This document shows, piece after piece, positions 10,850 to 19,679 of a stretch of 64,000 bases of DNA. Position 1 is the first letter of the stretch. Every line of letters begins with the position of its first letter. Origin of the DNA: Nitrospira sp. CG24A (GTDB taxonomy: Bacteria > Nitrospirota > Nitrospiria > Nitrospirales > Nitrospiraceae); assembly GCA_002869925.2 (NCBI GenBank), contig NEWT02000026.1, positions 128,692 to 192,691 on the forward strand. Reading direction: 5' to 3'. A program made the position numbers and the translations under genes. Under the pieces are notes generated by a model that was not told where the DNA came from, did not search any database, and saw only the letters and a program-made list of their open reading frames with translations.

Positions 10850-12154
10850 ATGCCCAAGCACGAACTGATATTGCTCAAGAATATGATGCAGCTGGGCTAT
10901 ACCGGCTCGCTCCAAGATTACGAGCGAGCAGGCGGTTACCAGGCGCTCCGAAAGGTTGTCGGGAAGGTGCCGCCGGCTGACGTGACTGCCATGGTCATGA
11001 AGTCAGGGCTCCGGGGGCGTGGCGGCGCGGGCTTCCCGACCGGTGTGAAGTGGGGATTCCTGCCCAAGGGCTATCAGGGTCCACGCTATCTCTGTTGCAA
11101 TGCAGACGAGAGCGAGCCTGGCACGTTCAAGGACCGCCAGCTCATTGAGCGGGATCCCCATCAGATCTTGGAAGGCATCGTACTCGCCTGCTACGCGATC
11201 GGGGCAGAAACCGCGTACATCTATATACGAGGCGAATTCGTGCTTGGGGCCAGGATCTTGGAGCAGGCGATTGCCGAAGCACGGACCGCAGGCTATATCG
11301 GTACGAATATTCTGGGCGCAGGAATCACTGCCAATGTATGGGTGCACCGAGGCGCCGGGGCCTACATCTGCGGAGAAGAAACAGCATTGCTGGAGTCGCT
11401 CGAAGGCAAGCGCGGCCTGCCGCGCGTCAAGCCTCCCTTCCCGGCGACACACGGTCTCTATAACAAGCCGACCGTGGTGAACAATATCGAGACCCTGGCG
11501 AACCTTCCTCACATCGTCGGCCGCGGCCCTGAATGGTTCGCCTCAATCGGCTCTCCACCGAAAAGCACCGGCACCAGAGTGTTTTGTGTCAGCGGCCATG
11601 TGAATGAGCCGGGGAATTACGAAGTGCCAATGGGGATCACCTTCCGTGAATTGATTTATGAGCACGCCGGAGGCATGCGCTCCGACAAACCTCTCAAGGC
11701 CTTCATTCCCGGGGGAGCATCCGCGCCATTCCTCACGGCGAACCACCTCGATGTCAAACTCGACTTTGAATCCGTTGCCGCAGCCGGATCCATGCTCGGC
11801 TCCGGTGGGGTGACCGTGATGGAGGAGGGGACAGACATGGTGTGGGCCGCGCTCCGCCTCATGGAGTTTTTCTATCACGAGTCCTGCGGCAAGTGCAGCC
11901 CTTGCCGGGAAGGAAGCTCCTGGCTGGTGCAGACCATGCGCAGAATTGTCGCGAAGCGGGGGCGGATGGAGGACCTTGAAACCTTGGTCGATCTATGCAA
12001 GAACATTGAAGGCCGAACGGTCTGCGCCTTCGGCGATGCGTCAGTGGCGCCGATTATGAGCACGCTGAAACATTGGCGGGCTGAATACGTCACCCTGATT
12101 CAGGAAGCAGAGGCCGCGAACTTGATCAAGCTGGAGCCGGCCGGAAGACATTGA
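10850..12154 (+). CDS. nuoF: NADH-quinone oxidoreductase subunit F
   Basis: 434-residue NADH- and FMN-binding subunit. The glycine-rich NADH site LRGRGGAGFPTGVKWGF (about residues 52-68), the FMN-site phrase CNADESEPGTFKDR, the GAGAYICGEETALLES segment and the N3 [4Fe-4S] cluster motif SCGKCSPCREGSSW with a distal Cys are all present. ATG at 10850 right after the palindromic element, with only weak Shine-Dalgarno complementarity (GAAG). Its stop overlaps the TTG start option of nuoG. Confidence 0.97.
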   Translation: MPKHELILLKNMMQLGYTGSLQDYERAGGYQALRKVVGKVPPADVTAMVMKSGLRGRGGAGFPTGVKWGFLPKGYQGPRYLCCNADESEPGTFKDRQLIERDPHQILEGIVLACYAIGAETAYIYIRGEFVLGARILEQAIAEARTAGYIGTNILGAGITANVWVHRGAGAYICGEETALLESLEGKRGLPRVKPPFPATHGLYNKPTVVNNIETLANLPHIVGRGPEWFASIGSPPKSTGTRVFCVSGHVNEPGNYEVPMGITFRELIYEHAGGMRSDKPLKAFIPGGASAPFLTANHLDVKLDFESVAAAGSMLGSGGVTVMEEGTDMVWAALRLMEFFYHESCGKCSPCREGSSWLVQTMRRIVAKRGRMEDLETLVDLCKNIEGRTVCAFGDASVAPIMSTLKHWRAEYVTLIQEAEAANLIKLEPAGRH

Positions 12155-12165
12155 GTAACAGCACC

Positions 12166-14832
12166 ATGCCCAATGCGACCACAGAGACTGTCCGATTGAC
12201 GATCGACGGTGTATCCGTCTCGGTGCCGAAAGGCACCCTGGTGATCGAAGCCGCTCGCCGGGTCGGTGTGATGGTCCCGCACTTCTGCTACCACCCGAAA
12301 CTCAAGCCGGACGCAAATTGTCGTATGTGCCTGGTCGAAGTCGAACGGATGCCGAAGCTCCAAACCTCTTGCAGTACCATCGCGACTGAAGGCATGGCGG
12401 TTCGGACTGCCACGACGGTTGTGCACAATGCCCACAAGTCTGTGCTCGAATTTATTCTGGCCAATCATCCATTGGATTGCCCGGTCTGCGATCAGGGCGG
12501 GAAGTGCGACCTTCAGGACTTCTCCCATCAGTACACTGCAACCAGCCGGTTTGAGGAAACCAAACGCATTTTCCAGAAAGAGTATTTCAGCCCCCTCATC
12601 GAAACGCAGATGAACCGGTGCGTGCAATGTTTGCGCTGTGTCCGCTACTGCGACGAGGTGATGGACGTCAAGGCCCTTGCCCCGGTAGGACGAGGCACAA
12701 TGACCGAGATCAAGTCATTCGGCTCCCATCCCTTGGACTGTGAGTTCTGTGGCGGCTGCGTCCAGATTTGCCCCGTCGGCGCTATTGTCAGCCGGCTCTC
12801 GATGTATGAATATCGCCCCTGGATGCTCAAACGGGCCGATACGGTTTGCACCTTTTGCGGTGACGGCTGCCAGATTACGGTCCAAACCAAGGGCCAGGAG
12901 CTGATCGAAGTGAACAGCGCCCATGGCGCCGGTCGGAACAGCGGAGATCTGTGCGCGCGCGGATTTTTCGGATTTCGTGCGACGAGCCATCCCAGCCGAA
13001 TAACCCATCCGTTAATCAGGCGGAACGGTATGCTGGTCGAAGCCACGTGGGAAGACGTGCTGGAGTTTGTGGCCGAACAGACCAAACGGCTCAAACTCGC
13101 GCATGGGCCTCAGGCCTTCGGCGGACTGATTTCCGGCCGCTGCACCAACGAAGAGCTCTATCTGTTTCAGAAGTTCATGCGCCTCACGATCGGGACCAAT
13201 AACCTCGATAGCAGCGCGCGGTACGGTCATGTCAATGGGGTACAGGCCATGCGATTGGTGCAAGGCACACACCGTTGGACCGTGACGTTCGAGGACATCG
13301 TGCAAGCGGACGTGCTACTCCTGATTGGTACCAATATCACTGAAGCGAATCCGATCACCGGACTGAAAGTCAAAGAAGCCGTCAAGAAGCACAGTGCAAC
13401 ACTGTTGACGATTGAGGCGATCCAGCCCGCGATCGGTACGATCAGCAACATTTCTAACTTGTCCCAACAGCATCTCTGTATCGCACCGTCGCAGTTTGGC
13501 GCAGCGGTCCTGGGTTTGCTGAAGGCAGTGGTTGAGGGCAACCACGTCGATAATACAATCAAGCAGCGGGCACCGGACTATGTCTCAGCCGTTTCGCACG
13601 CTGTCCAGCAGCTAGCCTGGGACGATCTGGCTGTGAGCACAGGGGTGCCGCACGAATCGTTTTTCCAGATGGCCGCTTCCCTGGTCGGAGGGCGCCGTGT
13701 CGTCGTGCTTGCCGGCCAGATGTTGCTGCGCAGTCAAGGCGGCTACGGTATCTGTCTCAATCTTCTCGATCTGCTTCTCCTGACCGGGAAGCTGACGGCA
13801 CAGGGTTGTGGATTCGCTCCCTTGGCGGAAGAGAACAACGATCAAGGGGCGGTCGAAATGGGCGCAGTTGCGGCACTGCTGCCGGGCGCGCGCGATCTCA
13901 CCGATCAGGATGCGCGTGCGCAGATCGCTCATGCATGGAAAGAGGATCTTCCTGTAGCGGCTGGGGCCACACTCACCGAGATGATCGACCGTGCGCAAGC
14001 CGGGATCATCAAGGGTCTCTTTGTCGTCGGAGAAAATCCTGTCGGGAGTCTTCCTCCCCAGACAGGAGTCAAAGAGGCGCTGGGTAAGCTTGACCTTCTT
14101 GTATGTCAGGAACTGTTTCTTACGGAAACGGCGGCGCTCGCCCATGTGGTACTCCCAGCCGCCTCTGCCATGGAGAAGGCCGGAACTTTCACCAATACGG
14201 AGGGACACGTCCAAGCCGTTCGGCCCGCGATCGACCCATTGGGGGATAGCCGGCCCGACTGGGAAATCCTCTCGGCCCTCTCGGTCTTCATCGGCGTGCC
14301 GTTGGAGTATGGCGATGCCAAGGAAATCCTCAAAGAGATCCGGGCCGTGATTCCCGGTTACGGCTCGCTCGGTCCCTCGCCGATTCCTCCCGCAGTGAAT
14401 CCTATGGTGGTCGACCAGTATGTGACCGATGGGTATCGCCGGGACCTTGCGGGTCGGTATACTCTGCCGGCACGAGCCGTGCGTCAGGAAGGAACCGTCG
14501 AGCTTGGGCTGGTCCAGAGCCTGTTCCATTCAGGGAAGCTTTCGACCTATTCGAAGGGATTATTACAGATCGAATCGAGCGGATACTTGCACATGAATCC
14601 CGTGGACGCGGCACGGTTTGGTCTCACGACGGGGGATCGAGTTCGTCTTTCGAATAGCCGGGGTGAATTCGCAACCACGGCGAAAGTCCTCGATCGTGTG
14701 CCTGAGGGCTTGGCATGGTTCCCCGATCATTTCGCGCAGGATGCCCTACGACTCTTTGACTGTGTCGTCGATCCCGACACAAAAGTTCCATCCTTTCGGA
14801 CGGTGTCCGTGTCGGTGATGAAAACAACGTAA
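12166..14832 (+). CDS. nuoG: NADH-quinone oxidoreductase subunit G
   Basis: Large iron-sulfur subunit, 888 residues from ATG 12166. An in-frame TTG at 12151 overlaps the nuoF stop and has GGAAG 5 bp ahead, so it is an equally possible start. Order of domains: N-terminal [2Fe-2S] ferredoxin (CYHPKLKPDANCRMC), His-Cys cluster HPLDCPVCDQGGKCDLQ, a two-cluster ferredoxin with CVQCLRCVRYC and CEFCGGCVQICPVGA, then the N7 site CTFCGDGC with a distal Cys in GDLCARG, and a molybdopterin-oxidoreductase-like C-terminal half. The extra N7 cluster is shared with E. coli and Thermus complex I. Confidence 0.96.
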   Translation: MPNATTETVRLTIDGVSVSVPKGTLVIEAARRVGVMVPHFCYHPKLKPDANCRMCLVEVERMPKLQTSCSTIATEGMAVRTATTVVHNAHKSVLEFILANHPLDCPVCDQGGKCDLQDFSHQYTATSRFEETKRIFQKEYFSPLIETQMNRCVQCLRCVRYCDEVMDVKALAPVGRGTMTEIKSFGSHPLDCEFCGGCVQICPVGAIVSRLSMYEYRPWMLKRADTVCTFCGDGCQITVQTKGQELIEVNSAHGAGRNSGDLCARGFFGFRATSHPSRITHPLIRRNGMLVEATWEDVLEFVAEQTKRLKLAHGPQAFGGLISGRCTNEELYLFQKFMRLTIGTNNLDSSARYGHVNGVQAMRLVQGTHRWTVTFEDIVQADVLLLIGTNITEANPITGLKVKEAVKKHSATLLTIEAIQPAIGTISNISNLSQQHLCIAPSQFGAAVLGLLKAVVEGNHVDNTIKQRAPDYVSAVSHAVQQLAWDDLAVSTGVPHESFFQMAASLVGGRRVVVLAGQMLLRSQGGYGICLNLLDLLLLTGKLTAQGCGFAPLAEENNDQGAVEMGAVAALLPGARDLTDQDARAQIAHAWKEDLPVAAGATLTEMIDRAQAGIIKGLFVVGENPVGSLPPQTGVKEALGKLDLLVCQELFLTETAALAHVVLPAASAMEKAGTFTNTEGHVQAVRPAIDPLGDSRPDWEILSALSVFIGVPLEYGDAKEILKEIRAVIPGYGSLGPSPIPPAVNPMVVDQYVTDGYRRDLAGRYTLPARAVRQEGTVELGLVQSLFHSGKLSTYSKGLLQIESSGYLHMNPVDAARFGLTTGDRVRLSNSRGEFATTAKVLDRVPEGLAWFPDHFAQDALRLFDCVVDPDTKVPSFRTVSVSVMKTT

Positions 14833-14881
14833 ACGGGCGAGAACCTATGGTGTGTTTCACTTGTTATCCGGGAGTGTTGTC

Positions 14882-15973
14882 GTGACGGAGTTAAGCTTGC
14901 GGCTTGCAGTTACGTTTGCCCAGATACTGGCAGAGATGAGCATTGTGATGATCACGGTTGCCACCATGACCTATTTCGAGCGGAAGGTGCTTGGCTGGAT
15001 GCAGGACCGTATGGGCCCCATGGAAGTGGGCCCCTATGGGCTCCTTCAACCGGTCGCCGACGGCATCAAATTATTCTTCAAAGAGGACATCGTGCCGGCC
15101 GGTGCGAACAAAGCGATGTTCGCCCTGGCTCCGATGTTGACCATGGTCGTGTCCATGATCGGATTCGCTGTCATCCCCTTCGGGCCGAACATGACCTTGG
15201 ATATCTTTGGAATCACGATCAAACCCTTCGTCGTCGCCGATATCAATATCGGGGTTTTGTACATCCTGGCGATTGCTTCGATCGGCGCGTACGGTATTAT
15301 TCTGGGAGGTTGGGCCTCCAACAGCAAATACTCATTACTGGGGGGCTTGCGCGCCGCCGCCCAGGTCATCAGCTACGAGTTAAACGTCGGGCTGGCACTC
15401 ATCGGCGTGCTGATGTTGGCGGGCACCCTCAGTCTGGTGCAAATTACAGAAGCGCAGGCAGGCGGATTCTGGCATTGGTTCATTTGGGGAGGCCGCCCCG
15501 ACGGATTCTTCCCGATCCACACCCAAATTTTTGCCTTTGTCGTCTTCATCATTTCTGCCGTAGCTGAGACCAATCGTATCCCATTCGATCTGCCGGAGGC
15601 TGAAAGCGAACTGGTGGCTGGATTCTTTACGGAATATAGCGGTATGCGGTTCGCCTTCTTCGTCAGCGCGGAATACGCCAATATGACACTGGTGTCCTGT
15701 GTCGCTGCCGCGCTGTTCTTGGGCGGCTGGAATGCCCCCTATCCTGGCACGATCTTCGAGTATATCGGCCTCGAACAGCTGGCCTGGGTAGAGCACATCG
15801 TCTGGTTTGCGGCGAAAGTTTATTTTTTCCTTTTTCTGTTTATCTGGATACGCGCGACGTTGCCCAGACTGCGCTACGATCAATTGATGCGGTTCGGCTG
15901 GAAGGTCATGCTGCCAATCGCACTGGCGAACATCATCATCACGTCGATTACCCTGTATTTCTTTCCGCGGTGA
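14882..15973 (+). CDS. nuoH: NADH-quinone oxidoreductase subunit H
   Basis: Membrane subunit forming the quinone channel, eight predicted helices. Recognisable stretches: YFERKVLGWMQDRMGP, GPYGLLQPVADGIKLFFKED, and AETNRIPFDLPEAESELVAGF with its acidic loop. GTG at 14882 is preferred because GGGAG lies 7 bp ahead and this gives 363 residues. An in-frame GTG at 14852 would add 10 residues but lacks a clear site. Confidence 0.96.
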   Translation: MTELSLRLAVTFAQILAEMSIVMITVATMTYFERKVLGWMQDRMGPMEVGPYGLLQPVADGIKLFFKEDIVPAGANKAMFALAPMLTMVVSMIGFAVIPFGPNMTLDIFGITIKPFVVADINIGVLYILAIASIGAYGIILGGWASNSKYSLLGGLRAAAQVISYELNVGLALIGVLMLAGTLSLVQITEAQAGGFWHWFIWGGRPDGFFPIHTQIFAFVVFIISAVAETNRIPFDLPEAESELVAGFFTEYSGMRFAFFVSAEYANMTLVSCVAAALFLGGWNAPYPGTIFEYIGLEQLAWVEHIVWFAAKVYFFLFLFIWIRATLPRLRYDQLMRFGWKVMLPIALANIIITSITLYFFPR

Positions 15974-16002
15974 AGCAACGTAGCTGTTTGGATTCGAATC
16001 TC

Positions 16003-16037
16003 GATGAAACTGACTGCTGAAAACTGATCGCTGAAGG
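16003..16037. repeat. CTGAAAACTGATCGCTGAA-type element, nuoH-nuoI
   Basis: Degenerate tandem units of the kind GATGAAACTGACTGCTGAAA then ACTGATCGCTGAAGG. A single arm only, no clear complementary partner. It belongs by style to the palindromic elements at other nuo junctions. It ends about 10 bp before the nuoI start. Confidence 0.4.
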
Positions 16038-16047
16038 CTTGGTAAAC

Positions 16048-16587
16048 ATGACGTTCACGGCGTGGATCAAGACCATCACCTTCTACGAAATCCTCATTGG
16101 GATGAAAGCGACGATGTCGCATATGGTGCACTACCGCCCGGTCACCGAGCAGTACCCGCACGAAAAGCGGACGTTGCCGGATAACTATCGCGGGATGCTG
16201 GCCTTGTTGCGGTACGACGACGGGACGGAAAAATGTGTCGGCTGCGATTTGTGCGAAGCGGCCTGTCCCTCGCGGGTCATTCGCGTGGTCAGTGCTGAGG
16301 TGCCGGGCGAGCCGACGAAGCGCTATTCGAAAGAATATTATATGGACATGACCCGCTGTCTGTTTTGTGGGTTGTGTGTCGATGCCTGTCCGGTAGATGC
16401 CCTCGGCATGACACGGGAATTCGAGTGGTCTGTGTACGACAAGCGGCAACTGCATCTCAACAAGGAGCAATTGCTCGCTATCGGCGATCGATCGTTCCCG
16501 GTTCGAGAAAAGCAGTTGGAGCTCCAACATCCGAATGTGGCGTTCTTCAACGTTGCGTTCAAGCACCTGCCGCAAAAACCCGGCTGA
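16048..16587 (+). CDS. nuoI: NADH-quinone oxidoreductase subunit I
   Basis: 179-residue ferredoxin-like subunit carrying N6a and N6b. Both [4Fe-4S] motifs are intact: CVGCDLCEAACP and CLFCGLCVDACP. N-terminal amphipathic helix precedes them. ATG at 16048; GAAGG in the preceding repeat may serve as a distant ribosome binding site. Confidence 0.97.
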   Translation: MTFTAWIKTITFYEILIGMKATMSHMVHYRPVTEQYPHEKRTLPDNYRGMLALLRYDDGTEKCVGCDLCEAACPSRVIRVVSAEVPGEPTKRYSKEYYMDMTRCLFCGLCVDACPVDALGMTREFEWSVYDKRQLHLNKEQLLAIGDRSFPVREKQLELQHPNVAFFNVAFKHLPQKPG

Positions 16588-16694
16588 ATTGCCCATGTGT
16601 ACGGTTCGAAGGGCTCGCCGTTTCGAGCCACGTCGTGGGACGCGCCACGGACTGTGGAGCGGGCAGGCTCCTCAGGCATAGAGAAAGAGGTGAA

Positions 16695-17204
16695 ATGCAG
16701 CAGGTATTCTTTTTCTATTTTGCACTCGTGATTGCCGCGACATCGGTACTGGTCGTCGCGCTACGCAATCCTATATACAGCGCGCTGGCCTTGCTGATCA
16801 TGTTTTTCCACGTGGCAGGGCTCTACGTCACGCTTCACGCGGAGTTTCTCGCCGCCGTTCAAATCATCGTCTATGCCGGCGCTATCTTAGTCCTCTATCT
16901 CTTTGTCGTGATGTTGCTGAATCTGCGGCAGGACGACCGCTACCATCGGCAATGGCCTATGGCGGGTATTGTGGGGGCGACCCTGGTCATTGAGGCGATC
17001 ATTCTCACAGTGATGAAGGGTTGGACCGCCCCTGTTGTGGTGACCGGCACAGAGATGACAGTCGGAGCGACGACCAATGCTGGAGCGATAGGAGACGTGC
17101 TCTATTCCACCTATTTGTTTCCGTTCGAGGTGGCCTCCCTGATCTTGCTCGTGGCGATGATCGGGGCGATCATGCTTGCCAAAAAAGACATCGGCGAATG
17201 TTAA
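16695..17204 (+). CDS. nuoJ: NADH-quinone oxidoreductase subunit J
   Basis: 169-residue membrane subunit with five predicted helices. The hallmark HAEFLAAVQIIVYAGAILVLYLFV (pi-bulge helix) is present, as is the C-terminal ILLVAMIGAIMLAKK. ATG at 16695 has AAGAGG 4-9 bp ahead. A longer upstream open frame overlaps nuoI and is not supported. Confidence 0.95.
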   Translation: MQQVFFFYFALVIAATSVLVVALRNPIYSALALLIMFFHVAGLYVTLHAEFLAAVQIIVYAGAILVLYLFVVMLLNLRQDDRYHRQWPMAGIVGATLVIEAIILTVMKGWTAPVVVTGTEMTVGATTNAGAIGDVLYSTYLFPFEVASLILLVAMIGAIMLAKKDIGEC

Positions 17205-17263
17205 ACGTTCACTGTTCAGTGAGGACAGGAATTGCACCGTGAAAAGTCACACGTGAGTATCGC

Positions 17264-17566
17264 ATGGTTCCTCTAAGCTATTACCTGATTCTCAGCGGCA
17301 TCGTGTTCCTGACCGGATTCGTCGGAGTCCTCCTTCGTCGGAACATCATCATTATTTTGCTGTCTGTCGAGCTTATGTTGAATGCGACGAACATTAATTT
17401 CGTCGCCTTTTCACAATATTTCCACGACGTCGCAGGGCAAGTCTTTGTCTTCTTTGCCCTCACGGTTGCTGCGGCAGAGGTCGCGGTCGGATTGGCCATC
17501 ATCATTGCCTTATACCGCGCAAAATCCGCGATCAACATTGACGAATTTCAGTTGCTGAAATGGTGA
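17264..17566 (+). CDS. nuoK: NADH-quinone oxidoreductase subunit K
   Basis: 100-residue three-helix membrane subunit. Contains [25 protein letters not shown] and [22 protein letters not shown], with the two conserved membrane glutamates (in SVELM and AAAEVAVG) of the proton path. ATG at 17264 gives the usual length. Confidence 0.96.
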   Translation: MVPLSYYLILSGIVFLTGFVGVLLRRNIIIILLSVELMLNATNINFVAFSQYFHDVAGQVFVFFALTVAAAEVAVGLAIIIALYRAKSAINIDEFQLLKW

Positions 17567-17682
17567 AGAAAGCGTCTTTCGTGACATGTGACGCGTGGTT
17601 CGTGACTGGCAGATTGCGCGTATGGGGACACGTGGCATTGGCGGCGATCCCTGAGGCCCGAACGACGAGAGACGATTGCTAG

Positions 17683-19581
17683 ATGACCTACGAATTCATT
17701 CCATTGCTTCCGCTAGTCTCGTTCCTGATACTCGGGCTCTTCGGCCATTGGATCAAGGGCAACGCCCATCTCATCGCCGTTCCGGCTGTCCTCGTCTCGT
17801 GGCTCCTCTCGGTCCTGGTCCTTTTCGACGTGGCCAACGGCCACCAGACGAGCTTCCCGCTCTACGCCTGGCTGACTTCGGGCATGCTCGATATTCACAT
17901 CGGCTTCTCCATCGATCGGCTCACCGCTGTGATGCTGCTCCTCGTCACGACTGTTAGTTCTCTCGTCCACATCTACACCATCGGATACATGCGCGGAGAT
18001 CCCGGTTATGCCCGTTTCTTCAGCTACATCGCCCTCTTTACCTTCTCGATGCTGATGTTAGTGATGGCGGACAACCTGCTGCAACTCTTTGTCTTCTGGG
18101 AAGCCGTTGGACTCTGTTCCTATCTACTCATCGGTCACTGGTACGATCGTCCCTCTGCCTGTGCTGCGGCCACAAAGGCGTTCATCGTCAACCGCGTCGG
18201 CGACTTCGGCTTCATGCTAGGCCTCCTGTTAGTCTGGTACAGCTTCGGCTCGCTCGACTATCAGGAAATTTTCCCTCGCGCGCACGAGTCTGCCGCCGAC
18301 GTGATGAATGTCCTCGGGCCATTCGGGGGGACCTGGGACGTCTCCGTCCTCACACTCATTTGTCTACTCTTGTTCACGGGTGCGATCGGCAAATCGGCCC
18401 AAGTGCCGCTCCACGTCTGGCTGCCGGATGCCATGGAAGGGCCCACCCCCATCTCGGCACTTATTCATGCGGCGACGATGGTGACGGCGGGCGTGTTCAT
18501 GGTCGCGCGTTTGGCCCCGCTCTATAATCTGTCTCCCACTGCCATGACCGTGGTGGCGATCACCGGAGGAGCGACCATGGTCGTGGGGGCGACGATTGCC
18601 TTGACCCAGACCGATATCAAGCGAGTCGTGGCCTACTCGACCGTCAGCCAGCTCGGGTACATGATCATGGCCTGCGGTCTCGGCGCCTATGCGTCCGGCA
18701 TGTACCATCTCTTGACCCACGGCGCATTCAAAGCCCTCCTGTTCCTCGGTTGCGGGTCTGTCATCATCGCGCTGCATCACGAGCAGGATATGCAACGGAT
18801 GGGAGGGCTGAAAGACAAATTGCCGGTCACCTACTGGACCTTCGTCGTAGGCTCGCTTGCGCTTGCAGGATTTCCTCTGACGTCAGGGTTCTTCAGTAAA
18901 GACGATTTGCTGATCTCGGCGTGGTCGGCTGGACCTCTCGGTCAATTCCTTACCATACTCGGCCTCGTGACGGCGTTAATGACGGCGTTCTACAGCTTCC
19001 GGCTGGTCTTCGTCACGTTTTGGGGTCCCTCGAATGTCGACCCTCATCATGCAGGTCACATCCATGAATCTCCTAAGACCATGACACTCCCTCTGATCAT
19101 CCTGGCCATGCTCAGCATTGTGACAGGCTACCTGGGCATTCCGGAGTTTCTTGGTCCGATGTTCGAAACACACCCAGGCGGTGCAGCTCATGAGGGAGGA
19201 GTCGGCATCAGCATCATGGCCGTGGCGACGGCCATGGGATTAATCGGAATCGCCGGCGCCTACTATGCCTATGTGCTCAATCCCACGCTGCCGGATCGAT
19301 TTGCTCGACAATGGCAGTCGTTGTACCGAGCCTCCCTGAACAAGTGGTATGTGGACGAGGCGTACGATCGCGTGATTGTTCGCCCCACGTTTTATGCCGC
19401 AACCGAGCTCTGGAAGCGCGTGGATGTGAACGTGGTCGACGGTGCGGTGAACGGCGTGGCTCGCGCGATTGCCTGGGGAGGCTGGCTCTTGAGGCTCATG
19501 CAAAGCGGACAGGCGCAACATTATGCCCTTGGCATGGCGTTGGGGGTGGTGGTCCTTGTGACGATGTTCTTATTCTTGTAA
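17683..19581 (+). CDS. nuoL: NADH-quinone oxidoreductase subunit L
   Basis: 632-residue antiporter-like subunit, at the distal end of the membrane arm with a long lateral helix. Conserved segments include FWEAVGLCSYLLIGHWY, GKSAQVPLHVWLPDAMEGPTPISALIHAATMV (proton-pathway lysine and histidines) and the C-terminal transverse-helix region. ATG at 17683. The 116 bp before it hold GTGACATGTGAC-like units but no clear palindrome. Confidence 0.97.
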   Translation: MTYEFIPLLPLVSFLILGLFGHWIKGNAHLIAVPAVLVSWLLSVLVLFDVANGHQTSFPLYAWLTSGMLDIHIGFSIDRLTAVMLLLVTTVSSLVHIYTIGYMRGDPGYARFFSYIALFTFSMLMLVMADNLLQLFVFWEAVGLCSYLLIGHWYDRPSACAAATKAFIVNRVGDFGFMLGLLLVWYSFGSLDYQEIFPRAHESAADVMNVLGPFGGTWDVSVLTLICLLLFTGAIGKSAQVPLHVWLPDAMEGPTPISALIHAATMVTAGVFMVARLAPLYNLSPTAMTVVAITGGATMVVGATIALTQTDIKRVVAYSTVSQLGYMIMACGLGAYASGMYHLLTHGAFKALLFLGCGSVIIALHHEQDMQRMGGLKDKLPVTYWTFVVGSLALAGFPLTSGFFSKDDLLISAWSAGPLGQFLTILGLVTALMTAFYSFRLVFVTFWGPSNVDPHHAGHIHESPKTMTLPLIILAMLSIVTGYLGIPEFLGPMFETHPGGAAHEGGVGISIMAVATAMGLIGIAGAYYAYVLNPTLPDRFARQWQSLYRASLNKWYVDEAYDRVIVRPTFYAATELWKRVDVNVVDGAVNGVARAIAWGGWLLRLMQSGQAQHYALGMALGVVVLVTMFLFL

Positions 19582-19586
19582 GGAGC

Positions 19587-19679
19587 GTCAATGGTCAACG
19601 GTCACTGGTCGAGGGGAACCACGAACATGTGTTTTCTTGCCAATGCCAATTGCCAATTGACTATTGACCGATGACCAGT
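19587..19679. repeat. GGTCAATGGTCA-type palindromic element, nuoL-nuoM
   Basis: Left arm GTCAATGGTCAACGGTCACT (19587-19613), right arm CCAATTGCCAATTGACTATT then GACCGATGACCAG (19650-19679). The arms are complementary at unit level. The right arm includes the ATG and first codons of nuoM, so the start codon would lie in the stem. Confidence 0.75.
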